From Verrucomicrobiaceae bacterium (lineage in GTDB: Bacteria; Verrucomicrobiota; Verrucomicrobiia; Verrucomicrobiales; Verrucomicrobiaceae): 59,695 nucleotides of DNA. Below are positions 19,602 through 27,863 of the stretch, piece after piece (position 1 is the stretch's first letter; each line of letters opens with the position of its first letter). The stretch lies in contig JAEUHN010000018.1 of assembly GCA_016795365.1 (NCBI GenBank), positions 1-59,695 on the forward strand, read 5' to 3'. The translations under genes were made by a program, and so were the position numbers. Under the pieces are notes generated by a model. The model worked only from the letters and a program-made list of their open reading frames with translations, had not been told where the DNA came from and ran no database searches.

Positions 19602-20825
19602 GTGCCAGATCGCGCAAACATTTCGATCAAACAACAACTCCCGGCAGTGAGTAACCTGATTTGTGATGTTGCCGTTGTCGGTCTCGGAGCCATGGGTGCC
19701 GCGACCGTCTATCAACTCGCACGGAGGGGCGTGAAAGTGATCGGCATCGACCGCTTCACGCCTCCCCACGATCAAGGCTCCTCACATGGTGACACACGGA
19801 TCACTCGCCTCGCTTTGGGCGAAGGAGCTGAGTATTTGCCGTTTGCCCGGCGCTCGCATGAGATCTGGCGCGAACTGGAAGCCGCCACGGGACGAACCTT
19901 GTTCCGCCAGACCGGAGGACTGGTCTTCAGTTCATTGGATGGTCGCAGCCCGGCGCATGGCAACGCTGACTTCCTCCAGACCACGATTGATGTGGCGCGT
20001 CGTCACAACATCCCCCACGAAGTGCTCGATGCCAGCACCATGGCCCGGCGTTTTCCACAGTTCCGTTTTGAGGGTAATGAAACGGGCTGCTTTGAGCCGA
20101 GCGCAGGACTCGTTCATCCCGAGGCATGCATCGCCGCCCAGCTCGAACTCGCTCGCGAAATGGGTGCCCGGCTCATCACCAGGAGTCGGGTTCATCAATG
20201 GCAAGACGATGGATCAGGCGTCGTGATCGAGGCAGACTCGTGTCGAATCCAGGCCGATCGTTTGGTGATCACCGCAGGAGCCTGGCTGCCTGATTTGGTG
20301 CCCCAGGTTCGCCCCCTCACACGCATCTGCCGACAGGTCTTGTATTGGTTTGACCTGGACCACTCCACACAGGCCTTCGAGTCCGATTACATGCCTGTAT
20401 TTATTCGAGTTCCCGATTCCCGTGCCGACATGTTCTATGGCTTCCCTCCCGTGGACGGCAAGCAGGGAGGCCTCAAGATCGCGACCGAGCAATTCACCAC
20501 TATGTGCGAACCTGATCACGTTGATCGCACAGTCACAGCCGCAGAGGCACACTCGATGCACCAACTGGCCTCACCCCACGTGCGCATCCTTCCACGCCTT
20601 CTGCGTTCCGCGGTCTGCAAATACACAATCACACCCGACTTTCATTTCTTGATCGACCGACATCCCGAATCAACCAACGTTTGGCTGGCATCGGCTTGTT
20701 CGGGACATGGGTTCAAGCACTCGGCTGCTATCGGTGAATACCTGGCAAGGCAAGTCGCGCAAGATGGCGGTCGAGACGAGCTTGCGTCAACAAACTGGTG
20801 GGGATTCAACCGATTGAAGCTGTGA
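19602..20825 (+). CDS. Sarcosine oxidase / N-methyl-tryptophan oxidase-like flavoprotein (FAD-dependent)
   Basis: About 407 residues, cytosolic. The frame opens with GTG at 19602; another GTG at 19647, just before the Rossmann motif, is equally possible, and no clear ribosome site decides. The FAD motif is VVGLGAMGAATVYQLARRG, followed by the SHGDTRITRLA block of monomeric sarcosine oxidases. The cysteine that carries covalent FAD in that family is present (VCKYTITPDFHFLID, Cys339), as is CSGHGFKHSAAIGEYLA. The enzyme should oxidise a secondary N-methyl amino acid to the free amine, formaldehyde and H2O2. It has no obvious operon partner; the gap of 38 bases to the esterase could still allow co-transcription. 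Confidence 0.85.
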   Translation: MPDRANISIKQQLPAVSNLICDVAVVGLGAMGAATVYQLARRGVKVIGIDRFTPPHDQGSSHGDTRITRLALGEGAEYLPFARRSHEIWRELEAATGRTLFRQTGGLVFSSLDGRSPAHGNADFLQTTIDVARRHNIPHEVLDASTMARRFPQFRFEGNETGCFEPSAGLVHPEACIAAQLELAREMGARLITRSRVHQWQDDGSGVVIEADSCRIQADRLVITAGAWLPDLVPQVRPLTRICRQVLYWFDLDHSTQAFESDYMPVFIRVPDSRADMFYGFPPVDGKQGGLKIATEQFTTMCEPDHVDRTVTAAEAHSMHQLASPHVRILPRLLRSAVCKYTITPDFHFLIDRHPESTNVWLASACSGHGFKHSAAIGEYLARQVAQDGGRDELASTNWWGFNRLKL

Positions 20826-20920
20826 GTCATGATTGGCATCTGCGCACCTTGACGCAATCCTGACAATTCTCTGGTGAATTCAGTGCATCGTTTTGACAGA
20901 GCGCCTGTTTTAGATGGACC

Positions 20921-22261
20921 ATGCACTCGATTCTCATTCTCCTAGCCGCGTTTCACGTCACGGCCTTTGCCGCCGCGCCGCCGAACTTTGTTTTCATCCT
21001 CGCGGATGATCAGTCGTGGAGCGGCACGTCGCTGCGGATGAAGGCGGATGAGCCGTTGAGCGCGACGGCGGTGTTTCGCACGCCGAACTTGGAAAAGCTG
21101 GCGGCGCAGGGGATGACGTTTTCGCAGGCATACTCGGCGCACTGCAAGTGCGAGTGCTCGCGGGCGGCGATTCAGATGGGACGCACCACGACGACGCTGA
21201 ACGCGCCTGACAAGTCGGCGCGAAACTGGAGCGCGCCGGTGACGGATTCGCTGGTGAACACGCTGAAGAAGGCGAATCCGGCGTATCGCGCGGCGCATTT
21301 CGGGAAGTGGCAGTGGTTCCACACGCCGGAGTCGATGGCCTATGACGCGAGCGATGGCATCACGATGAACGAGGATGGCGACACGACCGATCCGGAGGAC
21401 CCGAAGCAATCCTTTGGCATCACACGACGTGCAAAGGCCTTCATGGAGTCGCAAGCGAAGGCGCAGAAGCCGTTTTACCTTCAACTCAGTTACTACGCGC
21501 CGCATCAGAAGCCGCAGGCGCTCGCGGCGACGCTGAAAAAGTATGAAGGGCTCAGCGGTGGCGGCGGGAAGGGAGATCGTGCGGTTGTCGCGGCGATGAC
21601 GGAGGACTTTGACACATGCATCGGCGAGGTTTTGAAGACGCTCGACACGCTGCGCATCGCGGAGAACACGGTGGTGATCTACAGCTCCGACAACGGCGGG
21701 CGCACGGAGATCCTGAACGGTGGCAAAGGCAATCTCGGCGAAGGTGGATTGCGCGAGCCGCTGATCGTGCGCTGCCCGGGCATCAAGCCCGGCACGCGTT
21801 GTGACACGCCCGTGATTCTCTACGACCTGATGGCGACGGTGCTCGACTTTGCAGCGCCCGGTTCTCCGCTGCCAAAAGGCGTGGAAGGCGGCAGTTGGCG
21901 GCCATTGCTGCTCAGCGGTGGCAAGGAGCCGGTGAAGCGGCCGATTGATCGCTTTGTGTGGCATCAACCGGTCGAGATCGATCATCCGCAGTCGGCGATC
22001 CGTCGCGGTGACTACAAGGTGCTCTACTACTGGGACACGAAGGAAGCGATGCTCTTCGATTTGAAGAGCGATCTCGGCGAAACGCGTGATTTGTCGCGTC
22101 AACGAGCCGACATCACTGAAAAGCTCGTCACCGAGCTCAAAGCGCATGTTTTGGCCGGACTCGGCGCGGAGGCCGTTTCGGCGCTGGAGCGCGGTGAGGT
22201 CTCCAGCGGCAAACCGAAGGGCAAAGGCAAGGGTAAGGGCAAACCGAAGAACGGTCAGTGA
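20921..22261 (+). CDS. Secreted sulfatase with non-canonical C-E-C-S-R formylglycine motif and basic tail
   Basis: A 446-residue sulfatase-fold protein with signal peptide MHSILILLAAFHVTAFAAAP. Metal ligands FVFILADDQSW (Asp29, Asp30), the histidine/lysine region HFGKWQWF and SSDNGGRTEI are as in family S1. The modified cysteine would be Cys77 in HCKCECSRAAIQMGR. The usual C-x-P-x-R has Cys79 in place of Pro, and a further Cys75 precedes it. Arg81 is kept. The tail is GKPKGKGKGKGKPKNGQ. Codon use is plainer (GCG, GAT) than in the first three sulfatases. The next sulfatase starts 58 bases downstream. It is probably active only if the maturase accepts Cys at the Pro position. Confidence 0.88.
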   Translation: MHSILILLAAFHVTAFAAAPPNFVFILADDQSWSGTSLRMKADEPLSATAVFRTPNLEKLAAQGMTFSQAYSAHCKCECSRAAIQMGRTTTTLNAPDKSARNWSAPVTDSLVNTLKKANPAYRAAHFGKWQWFHTPESMAYDASDGITMNEDGDTTDPEDPKQSFGITRRAKAFMESQAKAQKPFYLQLSYYAPHQKPQALAATLKKYEGLSGGGGKGDRAVVAAMTEDFDTCIGEVLKTLDTLRIAENTVVIYSSDNGGRTEILNGGKGNLGEGGLREPLIVRCPGIKPGTRCDTPVILYDLMATVLDFAAPGSPLPKGVEGGSWRPLLLSGGKEPVKRPIDRFVWHQPVEIDHPQSAIRRGDYKVLYYWDTKEAMLFDLKSDLGETRDLSRQRADITEKLVTELKAHVLAGLGAEAVSALERGEVSSGKPKGKGKGKGKPKNGQ

Positions 22262-22319
22262 GACAAGCTGCATTCAAGGCTTGCAACCTGTCCTGAGGAA
22301 TCACGTTACCAAGCAATCC

Positions 22320-23684
22320 ATGCGGCACGCCCTCCTTCTCCTGCTTATGCTAGGCTTCCAGTCTTTGATCAAGGGAGCGGAGGCAAAACCGAACGTCATC
22401 TTCATCCTCGCGGACGATCTTGGCATCGGGAACGTCGGCTGCTACGGCTCGGATCGCTACAAGACGCCGCACATCGACCAACTGGCCGCACAGGGCGTGC
22501 GCTTCACGCAATGCTTCACGGCGGCGCTCTGCGGCCCGTCGCGGGCGCTGATCATGAGCGGACGCTATGCCTTCCGCAATGGCGCGACGAATCAGGATGC
22601 GTGCACGAACCTCGACCCGAAGGAGATCGTGCTGCCGCGTCTGTTCAAAGCCGCGGGCTATGCCACGGCGTGCATCGGCAAGTGGGGCCAGCTTCCCGGC
22701 GAGCCGGGCGATCATGGATTCGACGACTGGCTGCGCTTCAACGGCAGCGGTGTCTATTTCAATGCCAAGGATGGCAAGCCCGAGCGCTACAGCGTCAACG
22801 GCGATGACAAGAAGCTCGCCGATGGCGAATACATGCCGGACATGTGCCACGACCGCGTGGTGAAGTTCGTGCGGCAGCATCGCGACGAGCCGTTCTTCGT
22901 TTACTACCCGATGTCGCACGTGCATGGCGAGCTGATGCCCACGCCGGACAGCGCCGCAGGCAGCACGGACCTCATGGCGGACAACATCGCCTACGTGGAC
23001 AAGCTCGTGGGCCAGCTCATGGCCGAGCTCGACACACTGAAGCTGCGCGACAACACGCTCGTCATCTTCATGGGCGACAACGGCACCGGCAAAGGCATGG
23101 CAGACCGCGCCACCATCGGCGGCAAGGTGCTCTCCGGCATGAAAGGCACGATGCTGGAGTGCGGCGGCCTTGTGCCGATGATCGCCTCATGGCCTGCCAA
23201 AGCGCCCGCAGGCCGCGTGTGCGCCGATTTGATCGACTCGACCGATTTCGTCACGACCTTCGCCGAAGTCGCCGGAACAACGCTGCCCTCCGGCATGGTT
23301 TTCGATGGTCACAGCATCGTTCCGCAACTGCTCGGCGAATCCGCGAAGCCCCGCACCTGGGTTTTCAACCAACTCGCCCGCATGTGGTATGTGCGCGAGG
23401 CGCAGTGGAAGCTGAACGAGAAGGGCGAACTCTTCGACATGAGCGGCGCTCCTTTCACCGAGACGCTCGTCACCCACGACACGGAAACCTCCAAAGCCGC
23501 GCGTCAACGTCTCCAGGCCGTGCTCGCCGAGCTGAACCCCGCTGGCGGCATCCTTGACCAAGGCGACGGCAGCGGCCGTCATGCGAACAAGGAGAAGAAA
23601 AAAAAGCGAAGGAGTGAGGTCAAACCCAATGCACAAGAAAGGATCAGGCAATCTGCTAACCACATTGTTCTGCCCGGCGGGTGA
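22320..23684 (+). CDS. Secreted sulfatase, family S1
   Basis: A 454-residue sulfatase. The start at 22320 is fixed by the signal peptide MRHALLLLLMLGFQSLIKGAEA. Asp32 and Asp33 of ILADDLGIGNVGCYG bind metal, and the formylglycine motif is LCGPSRALIMSG (Cys71). GKWGQLPGEPGDHGFDDW and FMGDNGTGKG complete the site. The C-terminus carries a basic, low-complexity extension (KEKKKKRRSEVK and about 20 more residues) ending in LPGG. It is in tandem with the preceding sulfatase, 58 bases apart, and possibly co-transcribed. Confidence 0.9.
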   Translation: MRHALLLLLMLGFQSLIKGAEAKPNVIFILADDLGIGNVGCYGSDRYKTPHIDQLAAQGVRFTQCFTAALCGPSRALIMSGRYAFRNGATNQDACTNLDPKEIVLPRLFKAAGYATACIGKWGQLPGEPGDHGFDDWLRFNGSGVYFNAKDGKPERYSVNGDDKKLADGEYMPDMCHDRVVKFVRQHRDEPFFVYYPMSHVHGELMPTPDSAAGSTDLMADNIAYVDKLVGQLMAELDTLKLRDNTLVIFMGDNGTGKGMADRATIGGKVLSGMKGTMLECGGLVPMIASWPAKAPAGRVCADLIDSTDFVTTFAEVAGTTLPSGMVFDGHSIVPQLLGESAKPRTWVFNQLARMWYVREAQWKLNEKGELFDMSGAPFTETLVTHDTETSKAARQRLQAVLAELNPAGGILDQGDGSGRHANKEKKKKRRSEVKPNAQERIRQSANHIVLPGG

Positions 23685-23693
23685 GACGCTGTC

Positions 23694-23722
23694 GGGCTAG
23701 GCCACGGGCCTCTTTACACGAT
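23694..23722 (+). terminator. Possible weak terminator after the sulfatase pair
   Basis: A short GC stem (AGGCC-ACG-GGCCT at 23699-23711) is followed by CTTTAC, and a wider GTCGGG/CCCGAC pair encloses it. The T-run is poor, so this is tentative. Confidence 0.3.
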
Positions 23723-23787
23723 CCCGACAAAATTGTCTTTGGGGTCTGAAGAGGGCCTGACATGCGATTTGCAGCATGGGGGGCATC

Positions 23788-25853
23788 ATGAAGAGGCTCC
23801 TCACATCACTTCTCGTTCTGGCAACCGTGACCGCATTCGGTCATTCGTTTGACGCCAAAGATAAAGAAGCGCTACGCGCGCACCTCTTGGAGGAGTTCAT
23901 GCGGACGTCAGGTTCCGGGAAGCTCCCTAAAGTTAGACCGCCGGAACAGCCCGTGCCGAAGATGCTGAAAAAGCCGCTGCAGGTGGCGGGGTTCTCGGGT
24001 TTTGACATTTCGTCCTTCCTCACCGCTTCGGCGACGATTCCTCCGGCGGGCAATGGTTCGCTGATGCAGGCTTCGTTTTCGGCGTTTGCACCGAAGGTGC
24101 GGCTGAACTGGGATGGGACGACTTTTTTCGTGGAGTCGGACAACATGCCGAACGGCATGCCGGATCGCATGGTGGGGATCACGACGTGGCAGCAGCAGAT
24201 CCCGCTGCCGACGGCTTACTTCGCGAGTGTGACGAACAATGAAAATGATGCGGTCTCGCTGGGCTTTGGGCAGCCGAACTACTGGCGCATCCCGCTGGTG
24301 CCGACGGTCGCGGCGTCGCCGATCACGATCTATGATCCGCCGGCGGCTCCGACGCATTTCCTGCGGGATGCGGTGGCGCTGGCATCGAACGGCATTGCGA
24401 TCTTCAATCCGTCGAACAACGGCGGGAATGTGTCGTATGAGATCGGCGAGCTGGACTACTACGGCGGTCACTGCGGTCTGGCGGATGATTACCATTATCA
24501 CATCGCACCCACGCACTTGAACACGCGCTTCGGCGGTCCTTTGGGCGATGACAAGCCCATCGCCTGGGCTTGGACGGCTATCCGATCTATGGTTTCCTCG
24601 AGCCGGACGGCACCGCGCGGCAGGCGCTGGATGCGGAAGGCGGTCACGATCACGGCGGCGGCTGGGGCTACCACTATCACGCGGTCGGCACGACGACAGT
24701 GGACGCGACGCATCCGTATGGGACACCGCAGTCACCTTACATGATGAAGGCCTTCCACGGCACGGTGGTGAATTTTGGCAATCAAGTCGATGGTCAGCCG
24801 GCGGTGGGAAATCTGCGTGCGGATGGAACGGGCGGCTACAATGCGAAAGCGGTCGCCGGGGCCTACATCGTGGCGCAGATGAATCCCGCGCCGCTGGTCA
24901 CGGATGGCAGCGGGCATCTCAATCTCGTCGCGGGCGTGAATCTGACGAACTGCGCAACGCCCTACGGCAGCACCACGGTCACGTGTGCGAGCACCACGGG
25001 GCTGACGACGGGCCTGGCAGTGGTGGGTTATGGCGTGAGCAATGATGCCCGCGTGACCTCGGTGACGAATGCCACGCAGTTCGTGATCAGCATCGCGGCG
25101 ATTGCCACGACGACGGGCAAAAGCTTCACCGCGGTGTCGATGGCCAACGCCTCGCCGGATGCGCATCTCGTGCGCGTGAACATGGGCGGCGTGGACTATG
25201 ACGAGTGCTGGACGATCAATCGCAAAGTGAATCCGCGCACGCTGACGATGACCTGGCGTGCGCAGGCGCTCATCAGCGGCTCGCTCAGCGGTCCAGTGCT
25301 GACGACGACGCAAATCTACACGCCCACGGCGGGCTCCGCCTCGGGGAACCGCCTCACGGCTTATCCGATGGGCGCGTGGTCGGAGGTGAGCCTGCCCGAC
25401 ACGAGCCAGACCGTGAGCACGACGGCGACCTTTGGCGAGGACGGCGACTACACGACGCCACCGGCTGCGAAGCCGCAGTCCTTCACGAACAACGGCAATG
25501 GCAATGGCACGATCACCGACAACGTCACAGGTTTGATGTGGCAGAGTGTGGATGCGGGCGAGATGACTTGGGAGAACGCGATCAACAATGCGTCGGCGCA
25601 GACCACGGGCGGCTACACGGACTGGCGTCTGCAGAATCCGCATGAGCTTTTCTCGATCATGAATCATCAGAACAGGAACCCGGCGGCGATGGACACGACG
25701 TATTTCCTCCTGAACGGCGCTGGCGCGGAGTATTGGTGGTCACGCGATGACTGCCGCTCACTTCGGCAGCTTCGAGAAATCGAACTGGCAGCAGCCGAGG
25801 TCGAGCACGTTCTTGTTCTCGGCGAGGTGCTCGGTAAAATCCGCCGCCAATGA
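23788..25853 (+). pseudogene. Broken secreted YHYH-domain / DUF1566 protein (frameshift plus 3' truncation)
   Basis: The frame starts at 23788 with signal peptide MKRLLTSLLVLATVTAFGHSF and reads into a YHYH domain (PF14240; DDYHYHIAPTHLN). It then hits the wrong frame at about 24568-24572: GDDKPIAWA should continue into LDGYPIYGF, which is present one frame over from 24570. One missing T at GCTTGG explains this exactly. The second frame carries another YHYH (WGYHYHAVGTTT), a long Thr-rich stretch and a DUF1566/Lcl-type lectin domain (TDNVTGLMWQ, TDWRLQNPHELFSIMNHQ, AEYWWS). That domain stops abruptly near 25745, and the remaining codons run antisense through the arsR gene. The gene is therefore frameshifted and has lost its 3' end. 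A sequencing error could explain the first fault but not the second. Confidence 0.75.
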
Positions 25854-26063
25854 GTAGAGGCGTTGCTGGCGGTTCTTCTCCGGCTCCACCAGACCGGCCT
25901 CGCGCAGGATGCGCAGGTTTTTGGACACGGTGTATTGCGTCAGGCCCACGGCATCGCCGATTTCCGTCACGCTGCGTTGGCCCTGCATCAGCAAACGGAT
26001 GATGCGCAGGCGGTTCTCGTCGCTGAGCGCCTTCATGGCCGTGATGCAGTTGAATTTTTTCAC
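25758..26063 (-). CDS. ArsR/SmtB-family metalloregulator-like repressor with C-terminal Cys-Cys
   Basis: A 101-residue winged-helix protein. The ArsR helix-turn-helix is MKALSDENRLRIIRLLM ... SVTEIGDAVGLTQYTVSKNLRILREAGLV. The classical ELCVCDL metal box is absent; the cysteines are Cys6 and a vicinal pair Cys91-Cys92 in DLGCCQFDF near the C-terminus. Vicinal C-terminal cysteines occur in some As(III) sensors (the Acidithiobacillus type), and cysteine pairs also serve persulfide sensing in BigR/SqrR, so the ligand is open. It is divergent from the PiT permease gene with two palindromes between them, so it almost certainly represses that operon and itself. Its 3' end overlaps the broken DUF1566 gene antisense by 96 bases. 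Confidence 0.88.
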   Translation of the reverse strand: MKKFNCITAMKALSDENRLRIIRLLMQGQRSVTEIGDAVGLTQYTVSKNLRILREAGLVEPEKNRQQRLYSLAADFTEHLAENKNVLDLGCCQFDFSKLPK

Positions 26064-26106
26064 GGACCATCGCTAGCGGATGACGCTCGCGGCATCAAGC
26101 GCGGCC

Positions 26107-26131
26107 ATTATATGCCAAAAGTCGCAAATAA
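26107..26131. promoter_or_regulatory. Palindromic operator 1 with arsR -10 box
   Basis: TTATATGC-N8-GCAAATAA at 26108-26131 is an imperfect inverted repeat (7 of 8 pairs). On the minus strand the bases 26112-26107 read TATAAT, a consensus -10 box about 45 bases upstream of the arsR start, so a repressor bound here would block arsR transcription (autoregulation). The matching -35 is poor. Confidence 0.7.
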
Positions 26132-26148
26132 GCGGTTATTTCGCCGCG

Positions 26149-26172
26149 TTATATGCCAAAAGTAGCATATAA
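26149..26172. promoter_or_regulatory. Palindromic operator 2 upstream of the PiT permease
   Basis: TTATATGC-CAAAAGTA-GCATATAA is a perfect 8-bp inverted repeat with an 8-bp centre. Its left 15 bases (TTATATGCCAAAAGT) repeat operator 1 exactly, 41 bases away (about four helical turns). It ends 14 bases before the GTG start of the permease, and TATAAA (26168-26173) inside it may be the -10 box, giving a nearly leaderless mRNA. Confidence 0.75.
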
Positions 26173-26186
26173 ACAACCCCGCTCTC

Positions 26187-27146
26187 GTGCTCACCGCCTT
26201 CATTCTCCTCGCCGCGCTCATCGTGGCCTATGCCAATGGCGCGAACGCTAATTTCAAAGGCGTCGCCTCGCTCTTTGGCAGCGGCACCACGGGCTACTGG
26301 CCGTGCGTCCGTTGGGCTACCCTCGCCACCGCCGCAGGCTGCATCGCGGCGCTGCTTGGATCATCGGTCATGCTTCAGGCCTTTTCAGGCAAAGGACTCG
26401 TTCCCGGCGATCTCGCCGCGCAGCCGGTGTTTCTCTTCGCCGTCGCCGCCGGTGCGGGGCTGGCGAATCTGCTCGCCACACGCCTCGGTTTTCCGGTTTC
26501 CACCACCCACATGCTCATCGGTGGGCTGATCGGCGCGGGACTCGCAGCAAAGACGGACGCGCTGAACTACGCCACGCTCTGGGAGACCTTTGCCAAGCCG
26601 CTGCTGCTCGCGCCATGCGTGGCCGTTGTGCTCGGCGCGGTGATGTATGGCGTGTTAAAGACGCTGCGCCTCGCCCCGGACCACCGCACGCGCACGCTCG
26701 ATGCCCTGCACTTCCTCAGCGCTGGTGCGGTGTGCTTCGCACGCGGCATGAATGACACGCCAAAGATGGCCGCGCTGCTCGTCGGCATCGCCACGCTCAG
26801 CACGCGGAGTGCGATGCTCCTCATCGCCGTGTCCATGGCGGTCGGCGGGCGCATCAGTGCCCGGCATGTGGCCGATACACTCGCGCACAAGATCACCGGC
26901 ATGAATCCCGGCCAGGGCTTCGCCGCGAATGCCACCACCGCGATTCTCGTCATTCTCGGCACGCTCAAAGGCCTTCCGCTCTCCACCACGCATGTCAGCG
27001 TCGGTGCGCTGCTCGGCATCGGCATCACCACGAGACAGGCGAAATGGAAGACCGTCATCCCCGTGCTCGCCGCGTGGGTCATCACCCTGCCCGCCGCCGC
27101 CGTGCTCGCGGGCTTGATCTACAAGCTCGGCAAGCTCTTCACCTGA
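26187..27146 (+). CDS. PiT-family anion permease (phosphate/sulfate type)
   Basis: A 319-residue inner-membrane protein, start GTG at 26187, of the inorganic phosphate transporter family (PF01384). The two inverted half-repeats of the family are clear: YANGANANFKGVASLFGSGT with FPVSTTHMLIGG, and ARGMNDTPKMAALL with LPLSTTHVSVGALLG. About ten hydrophobic helices can be drawn. The length is short for bacterial PitA (near 500) but like the compact archaeal and Bacillus CysP type, which moves sulfate. The next gene starts 12 bases downstream, then a rhodanese, so sulfate or thiosulfate is a plausible cargo; phosphate or arsenate remain possible. It is controlled by the twin operators upstream. 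Confidence 0.88.
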   Translation: MLTAFILLAALIVAYANGANANFKGVASLFGSGTTGYWPCVRWATLATAAGCIAALLGSSVMLQAFSGKGLVPGDLAAQPVFLFAVAAGAGLANLLATRLGFPVSTTHMLIGGLIGAGLAAKTDALNYATLWETFAKPLLLAPCVAVVLGAVMYGVLKTLRLAPDHRTRTLDALHFLSAGAVCFARGMNDTPKMAALLVGIATLSTRSAMLLIAVSMAVGGRISARHVADTLAHKITGMNPGQGFAANATTAILVILGTLKGLPLSTTHVSVGALLGIGITTRQAKWKTVIPVLAAWVITLPAAAVLAGLIYKLGKLFT

Positions 27147-27158
27147 TTTTGCTTCCTC

Positions 27159-27839
27159 ATGAAAACCAAAGCACTCGCGCTTTACGTGCTCCTCACCGCC
27201 TCCGCCCTCGGCACACCGACGGGCCTCAACAACATCCCCACCGCCGACGCCGTGCCACACCGCACCGTCGCCGTGCAAGCCTTTAGCAGCTTCGGTCCCG
27301 GCGCGAACCAGTTTGCCGCCAATGGCCCCGATGAGCACTCCTTTTGGATGGGCTTCAAAACCGGCTGGGAGCTCACCAGCAAGCTCCAGCTCGAATGGGG
27401 GCTCGACTGTCCCCTCCTCACCCAACAGAGCGGCCCGCTCTTCTTCCAGACCAAAGTCGGCTTTGAGCCCTGGGAGCACGCCAAGTTCAGCGTCGGCATC
27501 GCAGGCATCGCTCTAACAGACATCGACCGCGCGGGCGATCCCTTCACCTACGCCGTGCTCAGCCATGACTTCGGCCTTCTCCGCGCCCACGCGGGTTATG
27601 GTGTGCAAACCAATGGCAACAGCCTTCTCCTTGGCCTGGACCGCAGTTGGAAGGTCTTCGACCGAAACTTCAACCTCAACGTCGATCTCGTGCAGGCCGC
27701 CGACCAATCCTTCTGGCTCCCCGCCGTCGGTTGGAAATACGACCTCAGCAAACACATCGTCCTCGAGTGGTGGAGCAACCTCCCCGAGAACGGCAAAACC
27801 AGCCACATCGCCAAAATCAACTTCGTCTTCACCTTCTAA
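27159..27839 (+). CDS. Outer-membrane beta-barrel protein
   Basis: A 226-residue protein with signal peptide MKTKALALYVLLTASALG. Alternating amphipathic strands follow (FWMGFKTGWELTSKLQLEWGL, FFQTKVGFEPWEHAKFSVGIAGI, LLRAHAGYGVQTNGNSLLLGLD), and the chain ends in KINFVFTF, a terminal Phe as required by the BAM insertion signal. About ten to twelve strands are possible. No named family was recognised. It lies 12 bases after the permease and 24 before the rhodanese, so it is probably the outer-membrane pore of the same uptake module. Confidence 0.75.
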   Translation: MKTKALALYVLLTASALGTPTGLNNIPTADAVPHRTVAVQAFSSFGPGANQFAANGPDEHSFWMGFKTGWELTSKLQLEWGLDCPLLTQQSGPLFFQTKVGFEPWEHAKFSVGIAGIALTDIDRAGDPFTYAVLSHDFGLLRAHAGYGVQTNGNSLLLGLDRSWKVFDRNFNLNVDLVQAADQSFWLPAVGWKYDLSKHIVLEWWSNLPENGKTSHIAKINFVFTF

Positions 27840-27863
27840 CGCATCCACCAACACCCACCAGCC

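Noticed and set aside
20942..22273. Long Arg-rich minus-strand frame opposite the sulfatase
   Set aside because: Arg/His-rich antisense shadow with no motif; the plus strand encodes a complete sulfatase fold.
24560..24575. Programmed ribosomal frameshift in the YHYH gene
   Set aside because: No slippery heptamer or following stem, and the gene is truncated at its 3' end, which points to decay or error.
25758..26063. Classical ars operon regulator
   Set aside because: The ELCVCDL metal box is absent and no arsenate reductase, ArsB or Acr3 gene is present; arsenic remains only one option for its ligand.
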